DNA of 64,000 nt from an uncultured Colwellia sp. (lineage in GTDB: Bacteria > Pseudomonadota > Gammaproteobacteria > Enterobacterales > Alteromonadaceae). The translations under genes and the position numbers were made by a program. The stretch covers positions 1 to 64,000 of the forward strand of contig CAJXUN010000007.1 in the NCBI GenBank assembly GCA_913061475.1. Direction: 5' to 3'. Position 1 is the first letter of the stretch. Every line of letters starts with the position of its first letter. The notes under the pieces are model-generated. The model did not search any database. It was not told the origin of the DNA and worked only from the letters and a program-made list of their open reading frames with translations. This document shows positions 8,284 through 17,100 of this stretch, in pieces.

Positions 8284-9228
8284 ATGAACGTATGTGTTGC
8301 CGGTGCTGCAGGTGCCTTTGGAATAAAACATTTAGATGCATTGCAATGTATTGAAGGTGTTGTGGTTACTTCTATTGTCGGTAGTAGTATTGAGTCAATT
8401 CAATCGTTAGCCAAACAACGAGGTATTGAGCATTTTACTACAGACTTAGCCGAAAGCTTGGCACGTGATGATGTTGATGCCATTATTCTCGCAACACCGA
8501 CTCAAATACATGCGGCTCAAGCGATACAATGCCTTGAAGCAGGAAAACATGTCATGGTCGAAATTCCAATGGCAGATAATATTGAAGATGCTAAACGACT
8601 TGTTGAAGTACAAAAAAGAACGGGCTTAGTTGCTATGGCAGGACATACTCGTCGCTTTAATCCTAGCCATCAATGGATAAAAAATAAAGTTACAGCGGGA
8701 GAGCTCACTGTTCAACAAATGGATGTGCAAACGTATTTTTTCAGAAGAACTAATACCAATGCCAAAGGGGAAACGCGTTCATGGACCGATCATCTTCTTT
8801 GGCATCATGCTTGTCACACGGTTGATTTATTTCAATATCAAACAGGTGAAACGGTAAATAAAGTTCAAGCGATGCAAGGGCCCATCCATCCTGATTTAGG
8901 CATTGCTATGGATATGAGTATTGGTTTGAAAGTTGTATCAGGTGCATTATGCACCTTGTCTTTATCATTTAATAATAATGGCCCGTTTGGTACGTTCTTC
9001 CGTTATATTTGCGACAACGGTACCTATCTAGCACGTTATGATGATTTATATGACGGTAATGAAAATAAAATAGATTTATCCCAAATTGCAGTCTCAAATA
9101 ACGGTATTGAGTTACAAGATCGTGAGTTTATTGATGCTATTACCCAAGGAAGAGAACCTAATTCCAGCGTGGCACAATGTCTGTCTGCGATGTCGACACT
9201 TGATAAAATAGAACAATGTTTAGATTAG
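8284..9228 (+). CDS. ligC: 4-carboxy-2-hydroxymuconate-6-semialdehyde dehydrogenase
   Basis: 314 aa, Gfo/Idh/MocA oxidoreductase family with an N-terminal Rossmann motif NVCVAGAAGAFG (residues 2-13). The substrate-domain block WTDHLLWHHACHTVDLFQYQTG is characteristic of LigC/PmdC/GalX-type proteins. It oxidises the hemiacetal form of the LigAB product to 2-pyrone-4,6-dicarboxylate with NAD(P)+. It lies downstream of the 6PGDH-like gene and is closed by a strong terminator at 9268-9304. Length fits the family. Confidence 0.9.
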   Translation: MNVCVAGAAGAFGIKHLDALQCIEGVVVTSIVGSSIESIQSLAKQRGIEHFTTDLAESLARDDVDAIILATPTQIHAAQAIQCLEAGKHVMVEIPMADNIEDAKRLVEVQKRTGLVAMAGHTRRFNPSHQWIKNKVTAGELTVQQMDVQTYFFRRTNTNAKGETRSWTDHLLWHHACHTVDLFQYQTGETVNKVQAMQGPIHPDLGIAMDMSIGLKVVSGALCTLSLSFNNNGPFGTFFRYICDNGTYLARYDDLYDGNENKIDLSQIAVSNNGIELQDREFIDAITQGREPNSSVAQCLSAMSTLDKIEQCLD

Positions 9229-9267
9229 CTCTATGCTCTTAATGAGTAGAAAAAGATTTTGACATGT

Positions 9268-9304
9268 AACTGCGCTAATTTACAATTTATAGCGCAGTTT
9301 TTTT
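9268..9304 (+). terminator. Rho-independent terminator after ligC
   Basis: A perfect ten-pair stem (AACTGCGCTA / TAGCGCAGTT) is followed by seven T. It separates ligC from the convergent regulator gene. Confidence 0.85.
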
Positions 9305-9328
9305 AATTCTAGTTTTTAAGATCTAGTC

Positions 9329-10606
9329 TTAAACTGAGCTCTTAAAACTACTTGCCACTTTTCGTATGCAATCAAGAAATAGTTTGGCAGCAGGGGAAGG
9401 TTGAGTATTTTTTCTCATGGTAATACCTATGGGACGATATGTATCAGTCATTGCTACTGGCAAAATTGTTAATAATTGGCTTTTTATATCATAATATATT
9501 TGATGCTCAGAGAGTAAAGAGACTCTATCGCTGTCAATCAATAAACCTCGGACAATAGATAAAGAACTAGTTTTTATTGCATGTTGTGGCATTGATAAAC
9601 CATGTCGATTCATCGTTTCTTCAAGTAACTTCCATGCAGGGGTTTGTGAAGAAGGTAAAACCCATTTTTGATCGGATAATTCGTTAAAAGATATTTGTTT
9701 TTTTTCTGATAATGGATGATCTTTTCGTGCAATAATCGACAATTTATCTTCAAAAAGAATTTCAGTGGTAATATCACTGCTTTCTTCTGATGAACGTACC
9801 GCGCCAATAATAAAGTCAATCTCACCACTCCTCAATGCGGCTTCCATAATTCCATACGGGCTTTCTAGCGTGGAAACATCAAGTTCAGGATAATCGATTA
9901 ATAAATTATTAACTGCTTTAGGGATCAAAAAAGTACGAGTATAGGGCAAAGATCCTACTTTTACTGAGCCTGTGGTCACACCATCAATGTTATTTAAGTC
10001 TTCTAAACCATGGCGAATTTCAGTAAATGCTAACTTTACATGTTTCACTAAAATTATACAGTATGAAGTTGGGGTTAAACCGTTTGGTCCAGTATCAAAA
10101 AGTTTTATTTGCAACCATTGTTCCATTTGTCTTATTGAGCTGTATAAAGCCGCTTTTGTCACTCCTAAAAGATCCGCTGCACTATTAATGCTTAAGGCCT
10201 GATATAAGGCAATCAAAGCAGATAACCGTTTATAGCTTATCTCCATAGAGAAAATAGGAATATTTTGATATTTCCTAGTATTTGTAAAGTATTGTTCATA
10301 GATCTGGCCAGCTTTTTGAAATTCATTACTGGCAAGTAAAATCCGCTTATAAAGTGCTTCTCCATATGCGGTTGCCATCATGCCAGTAGAAAAACGATCG
10401 AAAAGCTGGTTGTTCAGAGACTCTTCAAGAGAAATCAAAGCTTTAGTTATAGCAGTTTGGGAGCGATTAAGTTCTATAGCCGCTTTGGTCATGTTACTAC
10501 ATTGCTTTATATATAGCACAGACTTCAGCTGACGAAGGCTAATTTCAGGAATGCCATTTGCGTCAAATGTCACAGAGTTATGAATTGTTCTATCAATGTT
10601 TTTCAT
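9329..10606 (-). CDS. LysR-type regulator with two tandem HTH domains
   Basis: 425 aa, about 120 longer than a standard LysR regulator. A first LysR-type winged helix lies at residues 24-83 (ISLRQLKSVLYIKQCSNMTKA ... RSQTAITKALISLEESLNNQLF). A second comparable one is at about 124-183 (ISYKRLSALIALYQALSINSAADLLGV ... LYSSIRQMEQWLQIKLFD). A periplasmic-binding-like effector domain follows from about residue 212 (GSVKVGSLPYTRTFLIPKAV) to the end. It is the only regulator in the aromatic island and is divergent from ligK, so it most likely controls the lig genes with a pathway intermediate or protocatechuate as effector (inference). Confidence 0.88.
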   Translation of the reverse strand: MKNIDRTIHNSVTFDANGIPEISLRQLKSVLYIKQCSNMTKAAIELNRSQTAITKALISLEESLNNQLFDRFSTGMMATAYGEALYKRILLASNEFQKAGQIYEQYFTNTRKYQNIPIFSMEISYKRLSALIALYQALSINSAADLLGVTKAALYSSIRQMEQWLQIKLFDTGPNGLTPTSYCIILVKHVKLAFTEIRHGLEDLNNIDGVTTGSVKVGSLPYTRTFLIPKAVNNLLIDYPELDVSTLESPYGIMEAALRSGEIDFIIGAVRSSEESSDITTEILFEDKLSIIARKDHPLSEKKQISFNELSDQKWVLPSSQTPAWKLLEETMNRHGLSMPQHAIKTSSLSIVRGLLIDSDRVSLLSEHQIYYDIKSQLLTILPVAMTDTYRPIGITMRKNTQPSPAAKLFLDCIRKVASSFKSSV

Positions 10607-10938
10607 TCTCTGAGTTTAGCTTTATTCATACCTAATGAAAATGTGTTTTGCTATGAGTAATATTTGATAGGTATGAAAAATAATTAACTGAAAGTGTTCT
10701 GCTTTTTAAAGGCGTTATATATATGGGAATAACTTTTTTGCATGGCTAGGAAAGTTATTTACATTGGCATATTGGTAGCGCGATTCATATTATTCGATTA
10801 TTGAAAAGGCGTAAGCTTTTGAGTGTTAGTTTACAAAAACTAGTTAGCTCTAGCGTATATGTAATTAACATATTTTATGACTCATAAAACAATGAAAATA
10901 TGAGGAAGCGTGTTTAGCACGTACTAGGAGGTAATCAA
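10607..10938. promoter_or_regulatory. Divergent promoter region between LysR regulator and ligK, with inverted repeat
   Basis: 332 bp without a gene. A perfect 10-bp inverted repeat, TTCATACCTA at 10625-10634 and TAGGTATGAA at 10668-10677 (centres 43 bp apart), lies just in front of the regulator start. This is where a LysR protein would bind to autoregulate and to act on the divergent operon. The spacing is wider than a classical T-N11-A site, which could suit a regulator with extra DNA-binding domains. The ligK start has a near-perfect AGGAGGT Shine-Dalgarno at about 10926-10932. Confidence 0.5.
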
Positions 10939-11643
10939 ATGAAACATGTCGCTATTCGCCATATAAAGCGCTCACCAATAGATAAACTTACCATCTGTGG
11001 CCAATTCGGTGTGGCTACCATTCATGAGTCACAAGGACGAACAGGGCTTTTGAAATCTTATATTCGACCTATATACCCAAAAGCCAAAGCCTGTGGTAAT
11101 GCCGTTACTGTGCTGGCTCAGCCTGGCGATAACTGGATGTTACATGTTGCTATTGAGTTGTGCCAACCCGGAGATATTCTCGTGGTTGCCTGTACAACTG
11201 ATAATACCGATGGCATGTTCGGTGACCTATTGGCAACATCAGCAAAATCGAAAGGTGTGCGTGCATTAGTTATTGATGCGGGCGTTCGAGATATTGAGGA
11301 ATTACAAGATCTCGACTTCCCCGTATGGTCACGTGCAATTTCAGCAAAAGGTACGGTTAAAAATACTTTAGGAGCTGTTAACGTTCCTGTTGTCTGTGCT
11401 GGGCAGTTAATTCATCCCGGAGATCTCATTGTTGCAGACTCCGACGGTGTTGTTGTTGTTGAGCGAACTAACGTTGATCGTGTTTTAATTGCAGCACAGC
11501 AACGAGAAGATAATGAAGAACAAAAGCGTCAACAACTAGCTTCCGGTATCTTGGGACTAGATATTTATAACATGCGCAGTCGTTTAGAAGCTGAAGGATT
11601 AGTTTATTTAGATTCAGCTAAAGATTTGGAGAATTTATCATGA
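10939..11643 (+). CDS. ligK: 4-carboxy-4-hydroxy-2-oxoadipate aldolase
   Basis: 234 aa, RraA-like class II aldolase family. The core motif is MFGDLLATSAKSKGVRALVIDAGVRD (about residues 93-118), with the Asp of FGD and the Arg-Asp of GVRD expected to bind the divalent metal and pyruvyl substrate; PGDLIVADSDGVVVV follows near residue 160. It splits 4-carboxy-4-hydroxy-2-oxoadipate into pyruvate and oxaloacetate, the final step of the 4,5-cleavage route. It is the first gene of the second rightward operon and overlaps ligJ by four bases (ATGA). The call over RraA itself is based on context and length (RraA is about 160 aa). Confidence 0.9.
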   Translation: MKHVAIRHIKRSPIDKLTICGQFGVATIHESQGRTGLLKSYIRPIYPKAKACGNAVTVLAQPGDNWMLHVAIELCQPGDILVVACTTDNTDGMFGDLLATSAKSKGVRALVIDAGVRDIEELQDLDFPVWSRAISAKGTVKNTLGAVNVPVVCAGQLIHPGDLIVADSDGVVVVERTNVDRVLIAAQQREDNEEQKRQQLASGILGLDIYNMRSRLEAEGLVYLDSAKDLENLS

Positions 11644-12665
11644 TCATTGATTGTCATGGGCATTATACCACCACACCTGACGAGCTAGGTGTTTATCGAG
11701 AACAACAAAAACAAGATTTATTAAGCAATAAAAACTTTGCCCATCAAAAAGGCATTATCAATATTTCTGATGATCAAATAATCGAAAGTTTGGAAAATGC
11801 GCAGTTAAAATTACAACGTGAACGTGGCACAGACCTAACCATTTTCTCACCAAGAGCCAGTTGGATGGGACATCACATTGGTAATGAATCAACCAGTAGA
11901 TATTGGACAGAACATTGTAACGAACTTATTCATCGAATCACGGAGTTGTATCCGAATAATTTTGCTGGTGGCTGTCAATTACCTCAAACCCAAGGTGTCG
12001 ATTTAGCTAGTAGTGTTATTGAACTTGAGCGATGTGTGAACGAATTTGGTTTTGTTGGCTTCAATCTTAATTTAGACCCATCCGGTGGTCACTGGAATTC
12101 ACCGCCATTAGGAGATCGTTACTGGTACCCTATATATGAAAAAATGTGTGAATTAGATGTTCCTGCCATGATCCATGTTAGCGGTTGTTGTAATCATGCT
12201 TTTCATACCACAGGTTCATATTATTTAAGCGCAGATACAGTTGCTTTTATGCAACTGATGACGTCTAACGTAATGAAAGACTTTCCAAATATTAAGTTTA
12301 TTATCCCCCATGGTGGTGGGGCTGTCCCTTATCACTGGGGGCGATTTCGTGGTTTAGCTGATATGCTTAAATTGCCCCCGTTAAATGAGTTAGTGATGAA
12401 TAATATTTATTTTGACACCTGCGTTTATCATCAAGCCGGTATAGACTTATTATTAAAAGTTATTCCAGTAAAAAACATTCTTTTCGCTTCTGAAATGGTT
12501 GGTGCGGTACGTGGCATAGATTCAGAAACCGGACATTATTTTGATGATACTAAACGCTATATTGATGGTAATACCGAGTTAACTGCGATTGAAAAACAAG
12601 CGATTTTTTCAATCAATACACTAGATGTGTTTAGCAGATTAAAGATTAATTCACAGGGGAAATAA
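11640..12665 (+). CDS. ligJ: 4-oxalomesaconate hydratase
   Basis: 341 aa, amidohydrolase superfamily (LigJ/ACMSD branch). The N-terminal metal motif is IIDCHGHYTT (residues 2-11, HxH). Further conserved His residues are seen in AMIHVSGCCNHAFH (about residue 178) and KFIIPHGGGAVPYHWGR (about residue 223), and an acidic residue in LFASEMVGA replaces the usual Asp loop. It hydrates 4-oxalomesaconate to 4-carboxy-4-hydroxy-2-oxoadipate, the LigK substrate. It overlaps ligK by four bases, so translation is coupled, and lies one base before the aldehyde dehydrogenase gene. Confidence 0.9.
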   Translation: MIIDCHGHYTTTPDELGVYREQQKQDLLSNKNFAHQKGIINISDDQIIESLENAQLKLQRERGTDLTIFSPRASWMGHHIGNESTSRYWTEHCNELIHRITELYPNNFAGGCQLPQTQGVDLASSVIELERCVNEFGFVGFNLNLDPSGGHWNSPPLGDRYWYPIYEKMCELDVPAMIHVSGCCNHAFHTTGSYYLSADTVAFMQLMTSNVMKDFPNIKFIIPHGGGAVPYHWGRFRGLADMLKLPPLNELVMNNIYFDTCVYHQAGIDLLLKVIPVKNILFASEMVGAVRGIDSETGHYFDDTKRYIDGNTELTAIEKQAIFSINTLDVFSRLKINSQGK

Positions 12666-12666
12666 A

Positions 12667-14109
12667 ATGAAAATATATCAACTTTATATAAATGGTGGTT
12701 ATCAAACAGCTTCGTCAGGAAAAGTAGCCGACAGTTTAAACCCTATGACTGGTGAAGTTTATGCTCGTGTGGAACAAGCAAATAAATTGGATGCTAAAAT
12801 GGCACTGGATAGTGCTAGCAAAGCTTTTGAAACTTGGAAAAATACGGGGCCAACCCAGCGAGAATTGATCTTGTTAAAAGCGGCTGACATTATTAGCCAA
12901 AGAGCCGATGAACTTAAAGAATTATTGATTGATGAATCGGGCTCTACCATATTTAAAGCGGGGTATGAAACCAGTCATACACCTAACTTTTTACGTAGTA
13001 TGGCGGGAGAGTGTCGTCGAGTTACTGGGGATACTTATCCATCAGATTACCCAGGGGTTAAATCTTATAGTGTTCGTCGGCCATTAGGCATTGTGCTGGC
13101 AATTTCTCCTTTTAACTTACCCTTATTAATAGGTGTTCGTAAAGTTGGTTGGGCGATTGCTGCGGGTAACTGTGTCATTCTCAAACCATCAGAAGTTACT
13201 CCTGTTGTTGGCTTGAAGATTGCTGAAATATTTACTGAAGCAGGTTTGCCAGCAGGAGTACTTAATGTTTTACCTGCACAAGGGGAAGACCTAGGAGATG
13301 TTTTGATTGCAGACCCTCGAGTGAAAAAAGTAAGCTTCACCGGTTCAACAATGGTAGGACAAACCATTGCAAAAACTTGTGCAAATTATCATACCAAAGT
13401 GACGTTAGAGATGGGGGGGAAAAATCCCCTTATTGTATTGAATGATGCAGATATCGATTATGCGGTCAATACGGCGGCATTTAGTAACTTCTTCCATCAA
13501 GGGCAAGTGTGTATGAGTGGCTCTCGTATAATTGTTGAAGCTGGTATTTATGATGAGTTTGTTCATCGTTTGGCTGAAAAAGTTCATGGAATTAAATATG
13601 GTAACCCTCGAGAGGCCGACGTTATTGTAGGCCCGTTAATTCGAGCAAGTCAGCCTGAGTTTATTCAGGAGCAAATAGACTTAGCTGTGGCGAGTGGAGC
13701 TAAGCTTCTAGTGGGCGGTAGCTCAGAGGGAAGTGTTTATTTACCTACGCTATTAGTCGATGTCACTCAAAAAATGAGCATTTTTTCAACAGAATGTTTT
13801 GGGCCAGTTGCTAGTGTTATTAAAGCCAATGATCATCATCATGCTATAGAAATTGCCAATAATAGTGAGTATGGCTTGTCTGCTTCGGTACTGACAAATG
13901 ACTTACAAAAGTCTATGTTGATGGTTGATTCGCTTGAAGCGGGCATGGTGCATGTGAATGGCCCAAGTATTCGTGATGAACCCGTTGTGCCTTTTGGTGG
14001 TGTAAAAAACAGTGGTTTGGGCCGAGAAGGAGGGAAATTTTCTATGGATGAATTTACCGAAATAAAATGGGTAACAATTCAAACTGGCCAGCAACAATAC
14101 CCCTTTTAA
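12667..14109 (+). CDS. NAD(P)-dependent aldehyde dehydrogenase, benzaldehyde/vanillin-type
   Basis: 480 aa, full-length ALDH superfamily member. The expected motifs are present: SPFNLPL (about residues 147-153), cofactor-binding ILKPSE (171-176), FTGST (224-228), catalytic base Glu248 in LEMGGKNP and nucleophile Cys282 in GQVCMSG. The overall pattern is close to benzaldehyde, vanillin and salicylaldehyde dehydrogenases. It directly follows ligJ. Oxidation of an aromatic aldehyde such as vanillin or 4-hydroxybenzaldehyde to the acid that feeds protocatechuate formation is the likely role. No O-demethylase or 4-hydroxybenzoate hydroxylase is present in the window, so the upstream route must be elsewhere. 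Confidence 0.85.
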   Translation: MKIYQLYINGGYQTASSGKVADSLNPMTGEVYARVEQANKLDAKMALDSASKAFETWKNTGPTQRELILLKAADIISQRADELKELLIDESGSTIFKAGYETSHTPNFLRSMAGECRRVTGDTYPSDYPGVKSYSVRRPLGIVLAISPFNLPLLIGVRKVGWAIAAGNCVILKPSEVTPVVGLKIAEIFTEAGLPAGVLNVLPAQGEDLGDVLIADPRVKKVSFTGSTMVGQTIAKTCANYHTKVTLEMGGKNPLIVLNDADIDYAVNTAAFSNFFHQGQVCMSGSRIIVEAGIYDEFVHRLAEKVHGIKYGNPREADVIVGPLIRASQPEFIQEQIDLAVASGAKLLVGGSSEGSVYLPTLLVDVTQKMSIFSTECFGPVASVIKANDHHHAIEIANNSEYGLSASVLTNDLQKSMLMVDSLEAGMVHVNGPSIRDEPVVPFGGVKNSGLGREGGKFSMDEFTEIKWVTIQTGQQQYPF

Positions 14110-14126
14110 TTTAAGAGAAAATAGCC

Positions 14127-15103
14127 ATGCAACATACGCAAAAATTAGGTGAGTTTAACGTTTCACCTATTGGCCTTGGTTGTATGAGTATGTCTCATGG
14201 CTACGGTGAGTCGAATAAAAAGTTTGCACAGAAAACCTTATTATCCGCATTAGATTATGGATATAATTTCTATGACACCGCGGCGCTTTATGGCTTTGGT
14301 GAAAATGAAAAGCTACTGGGTAAGGTACTAAAACCCCATCGTAATAGAATAATTTTAGCGAGTAAATGTGGATTAATTAAAGGCACTGATGGTAAACGAG
14401 CAGTTAATGGCCGTCCTGATATTATTCAAAAAACCTGTGAAGAAAGTTTAAAAAACTTACAAACAGAGTGCATAGATTTATATTATTTGCATAGAGTAGA
14501 TCCACAAGTACCTATAGAAGAGTCTATTGGCGCTTTGGCTAATTTGGTTAAACAAGGTAAAATTAGGGGCATTGGTATATCTGAAGTTAATACTACTACT
14601 TTACGTAGGGCGCAACAAGAGTACCCTATCACTGCGTTACAGTCAGAATATTCATTGTGGACACGAAATCCTGAGCAAGGTGTTTTAGCGGCTTGTCGTG
14701 AGTTATCCATTAAATTTATTGCTTTTAGCCCACTTGCTCGCGGATTTTTAACTAATAAACTCAATTTTAAAACACACTTTTCAACACAAGATTTACGTTC
14801 GTCTATGCCGCGGTTTCAAGGGGATAATTATCTTGCAAATCTGCGTTTATTGACTGGTTTTAATGCTATTGCCAGTGAAGCTGCACGCCAGCGCAGCTCG
14901 CATTAGCTTGGCTGATGGCGCAAGGTGAGCATATCATCCCTATTCCTGGTACTCAGCACGAAGAGTTTGCTTTTGAAAATGCGCAAGCGGCTGAAATAGT
15001 CTTAAGTGCAAAAATTTTGCAGAAGCTTGATTATTTGATTAACCCAAATAGGGTTAAAGGGTTACGTTATAGTGAGGAGATACTAGCAACTATGGAAACA
15101 TAG
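14127..15103 (+). pseudogene. Aldo/keto reductase, frameshifted
   Basis: Two ORFs (14127-14906 and 14915-15103) together make one aldo/keto reductase of about 325 aa. The first holds LGLGCMSMSHGYG-type N-terminal sequence, the catalytic Asp/Tyr region NFYDTAALYGFGENE (about residues 47-61), ASKCGLIKG and LQSEYSLWTRNPE. The reading frame is lost near 14878-14884, and the missing stretch (a block equivalent to CTPAQLALAWLMAQ) is in another frame and leads into HIIPIPGT. A single-base indel explains this. The motif order is otherwise intact, so this is either a recent inactivation or an assembly error. It is the last gene of the ligK operon; reductase activity on an aromatic aldehyde or ketone would be expected if functional. 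Confidence 0.8.
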
Positions 15104-15114
15104 TATAGGTTGTG

Positions 15115-15787
15115 TCTTAAATTAATCATGCCTTTGGTTTTGCTACTTTTACTCCTATCACTTCATATGATGAAACAGATGTAGTGTTATGAGATGAGAG
15201 GTATTGGTAATAGCACGCCGTCAACGGTAAGTGCTTTATACGGTAGTAAAACACCACAAGTGACGTTAGCAATAGATCAAGATCAGCAAACGTTGTTTGT
15301 TCACCCTGAATTATACATTTTAGAAGTTGAATTTACTTGGGCTCCTGGGAATGATTTGTTAATACAAGGTGGTTTAGGTTTACAATCCACTGAAATTACT
15401 GAAGCCAGAGGTAGCAATAATGATGAAAAAGGTCATGGATTACCATTTGCTTCAGCCATTTCGTTTAACTTAGTTGTTTCAAAAAATGTTTATTTTGAAG
15501 AAAGCTATTGAACGTTTCGAGCGGGCTATCAATATAGTTCTTCGCCTAAAGCTTATGCAAAAGAAGTAGATTACGTTAATGAGTAAGATGAAGTAAATCG
15601 AGTAAATGCATGTATAACCTATATCTTTGGTGATAATGCTCAACACGAAGTCGCTTTGTGTGGGGATTTAGCTAAAAATGAAACTTGTTCATATAAATGG
15701 GATTTGTTTGCTTTGCCAGGCACATCTTACTGTGTAGCCAATGACGCTAAAGCGTTCTACGGATTATTAATACGTGTTTCTTTCTAA
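15115..15787 (+). pseudogene. TonB-dependent receptor remnant with internal deletion
   Basis: The segment begins with a plug-domain motif (RGIGNSTPSTV near 15195), passes abruptly to strands of the C-terminal barrel (FTWAPGNDLLIQGGLGLQSTEIT near 15340) and resumes after a stop in the same style (GYQYSSSPKAYA near 15520). It ends in TSYCVANDAKAFYGLLIRVSF at 15787, a typical beta-barrel C-terminus with terminal Phe. At least two stops interrupt it. About two thirds of a normal receptor is missing. It lies just after the lig operon, suggesting that an outer-membrane transporter for the aromatic substrate once stood here. Confidence 0.7.
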
Positions 15788-15823
15788 ACCGATACACGCT
15801 GAGCTTGATTGTTAAGTTTATAC

Positions 15824-15849
15824 CACCAATTTACTGTTGTAGGTTGATG
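15824..15849 (+). repeat. 26-bp direct repeat, copy 1
   Basis: The sequence beginning CACCAATTTACTGTTGTAG is repeated at 17101-17126 with 25 of 26 bases identical. The two copies bracket the SnoaL-like gene. Confidence 0.7.
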
Positions 15850-15875
15850 GTTTTTTATTGGAATGTACAAACATT

Positions 15876-15909
15876 ACAAATGTTGCTTCTATACAAATGT
15901 TGCTTCTAA
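15876..15909 (+). repeat. Two-unit 17-bp tandem repeat
   Basis: The unit ACAAATGTTGCTTCTAT occurs twice in direct succession (second copy with one change at the end), just upstream of the SnoaL-like gene. No function is apparent. Confidence 0.6.
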
Positions 15910-16014
15910 ATAGAGAGTAAGTTCTATATTTACCATAAATTGGCATGCATGCACCTTCAAGTTGTTAATCCTTCCACATATAATTTTATCTATTATTTTT
16001 TGAAGGACATATTT

Positions 16015-16884
16015 ATGAAAAGCACACTGAAAAACGTACTTTTAACTTCGACCATCGCTCTATCAATAATATCTTTATCTGGGTGTGGTGGTAATAAGGA
16101 ATCAACTATATCAGAACGAGAAAGAAGTGTTTTAGCGTTATTAAAAAGCATTGAGACAGGTGAGCAGGAACCCGCTTCAATAATTAATCCTAATCACTAT
16201 ATTCAGCATAATTTAGCGGTAAAAGACGGGCTATCAGGGTTTGCTGAAGTTTTGGCTGCTTTACCCGCAGGAAGCGCTAAAGTTGACGTGAAACGTATTT
16301 TTGAATTTGGGGATTATGTATTTGCCCATACAGAATATAACTTTTTTGGCCCTAAAGCTGGATTTGATATTTTTCGTTTTGAAAATGATCTAATTGTTGA
16401 GCATTGGGATAATCTTCAACCTATAGCTGAACCTAACCCAAGTGGTCACACACAGTTCGATGGTGAAACAGAGGTTAGAGATATAAGTAATACTGATGAA
16501 AACATTATGATAGTCAATGAATTTGTTGAGTCTATCTTAATTAATGGAACTGGTGATATAACAGGATATATCGGAACGGGTGTAGGTGATTATATTCAGC
16601 ATAATCCTAGTGTTGCTGATGATTTAGATGGGCTGTCATCAGCATTAAAAAACCTTGCAGATATGGGAACACCTATGGTTTATTTCAGGCGTCATATAAC
16701 GTTAGGTGAAGGTAACTTTGTTTTAGCCGTTAGTGAAGGTGAATTTTTAGGTGAGCATGTTGCCTTTTACGATTTGTTTAGACTAAATAAGGGAAAAATT
16801 GTTGAACATTGGGATGTTATCGAAACGATTCCAGAACAGAGTCAATGGGTAAATGAGAACGGTAAGTTTGGTTTTACTAAATAA
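16015..16884 (+). CDS. SnoaL-like double-domain lipoprotein (paralog A)
   Basis: 289 aa from the ATG at 16015, which has a GAAGGA Shine-Dalgarno. An in-frame start 75 bases upstream lacks one and would bury the signal. The signal peptide ends in a lipobox (ISLSGC). Two copies of an NTF2/SnoaL-like domain follow (about residues 45-145 and 160-285), each with a YIQHN motif, a FFGP or FLGEHVAF strand and an IVEHWD motif. Such proteins are small alpha-beta barrels that bind hydrophobic or aromatic ligands; some are cyclases or isomerases, many are uncharacterised. A close paralog is at 22207-23070. Function is unknown. A role with aromatic compounds is inference from location. Confidence 0.8.
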   Translation: MKSTLKNVLLTSTIALSIISLSGCGGNKESTISERERSVLALLKSIETGEQEPASIINPNHYIQHNLAVKDGLSGFAEVLAALPAGSAKVDVKRIFEFGDYVFAHTEYNFFGPKAGFDIFRFENDLIVEHWDNLQPIAEPNPSGHTQFDGETEVRDISNTDENIMIVNEFVESILINGTGDITGYIGTGVGDYIQHNPSVADDLDGLSSALKNLADMGTPMVYFRRHITLGEGNFVLAVSEGEFLGEHVAFYDLFRLNKGKIVEHWDVIETIPEQSQWVNENGKFGFTK

Positions 16885-16925
16885 ACTTGTCATTTAAGCA
16901 TATTTCATGTTGTTAAGTCATAATC

Positions 16926-16959
16926 ATACGCTTAATCGGAAGGTCACCATTAAGCGTAT
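16926..16959. repeat. Perfect 11-bp inverted repeat downstream of SnoaL-like gene
   Basis: ATACGCTTAAT and ATTAAGCGTAT are separated by 12 bases and can form a hairpin 40 bases after the stop codon. There is no T run, so it may be an mRNA 3' stabilising structure or a poor terminator. Confidence 0.45.
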
Positions 16960-17100
16960 ACACAAAAGGCAGGGACATGGCATAACTCATATGGCGTTAA
17001 TAAATTTCGGATCTAATATCAGAGGTAATTCGAGGGTTGGTTGGCTCATGATTTATAAAATTTGTTTTTTTGATTTCTGGACCTTACAACGTGCTTGTAA

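Noticed and set aside
13065-13367. 100-codon minus-strand frame inside the aldehyde dehydrogenase
   Set aside because: Antisense shadow of a gene with intact catalytic motifs; low-complexity composition and no start signal.
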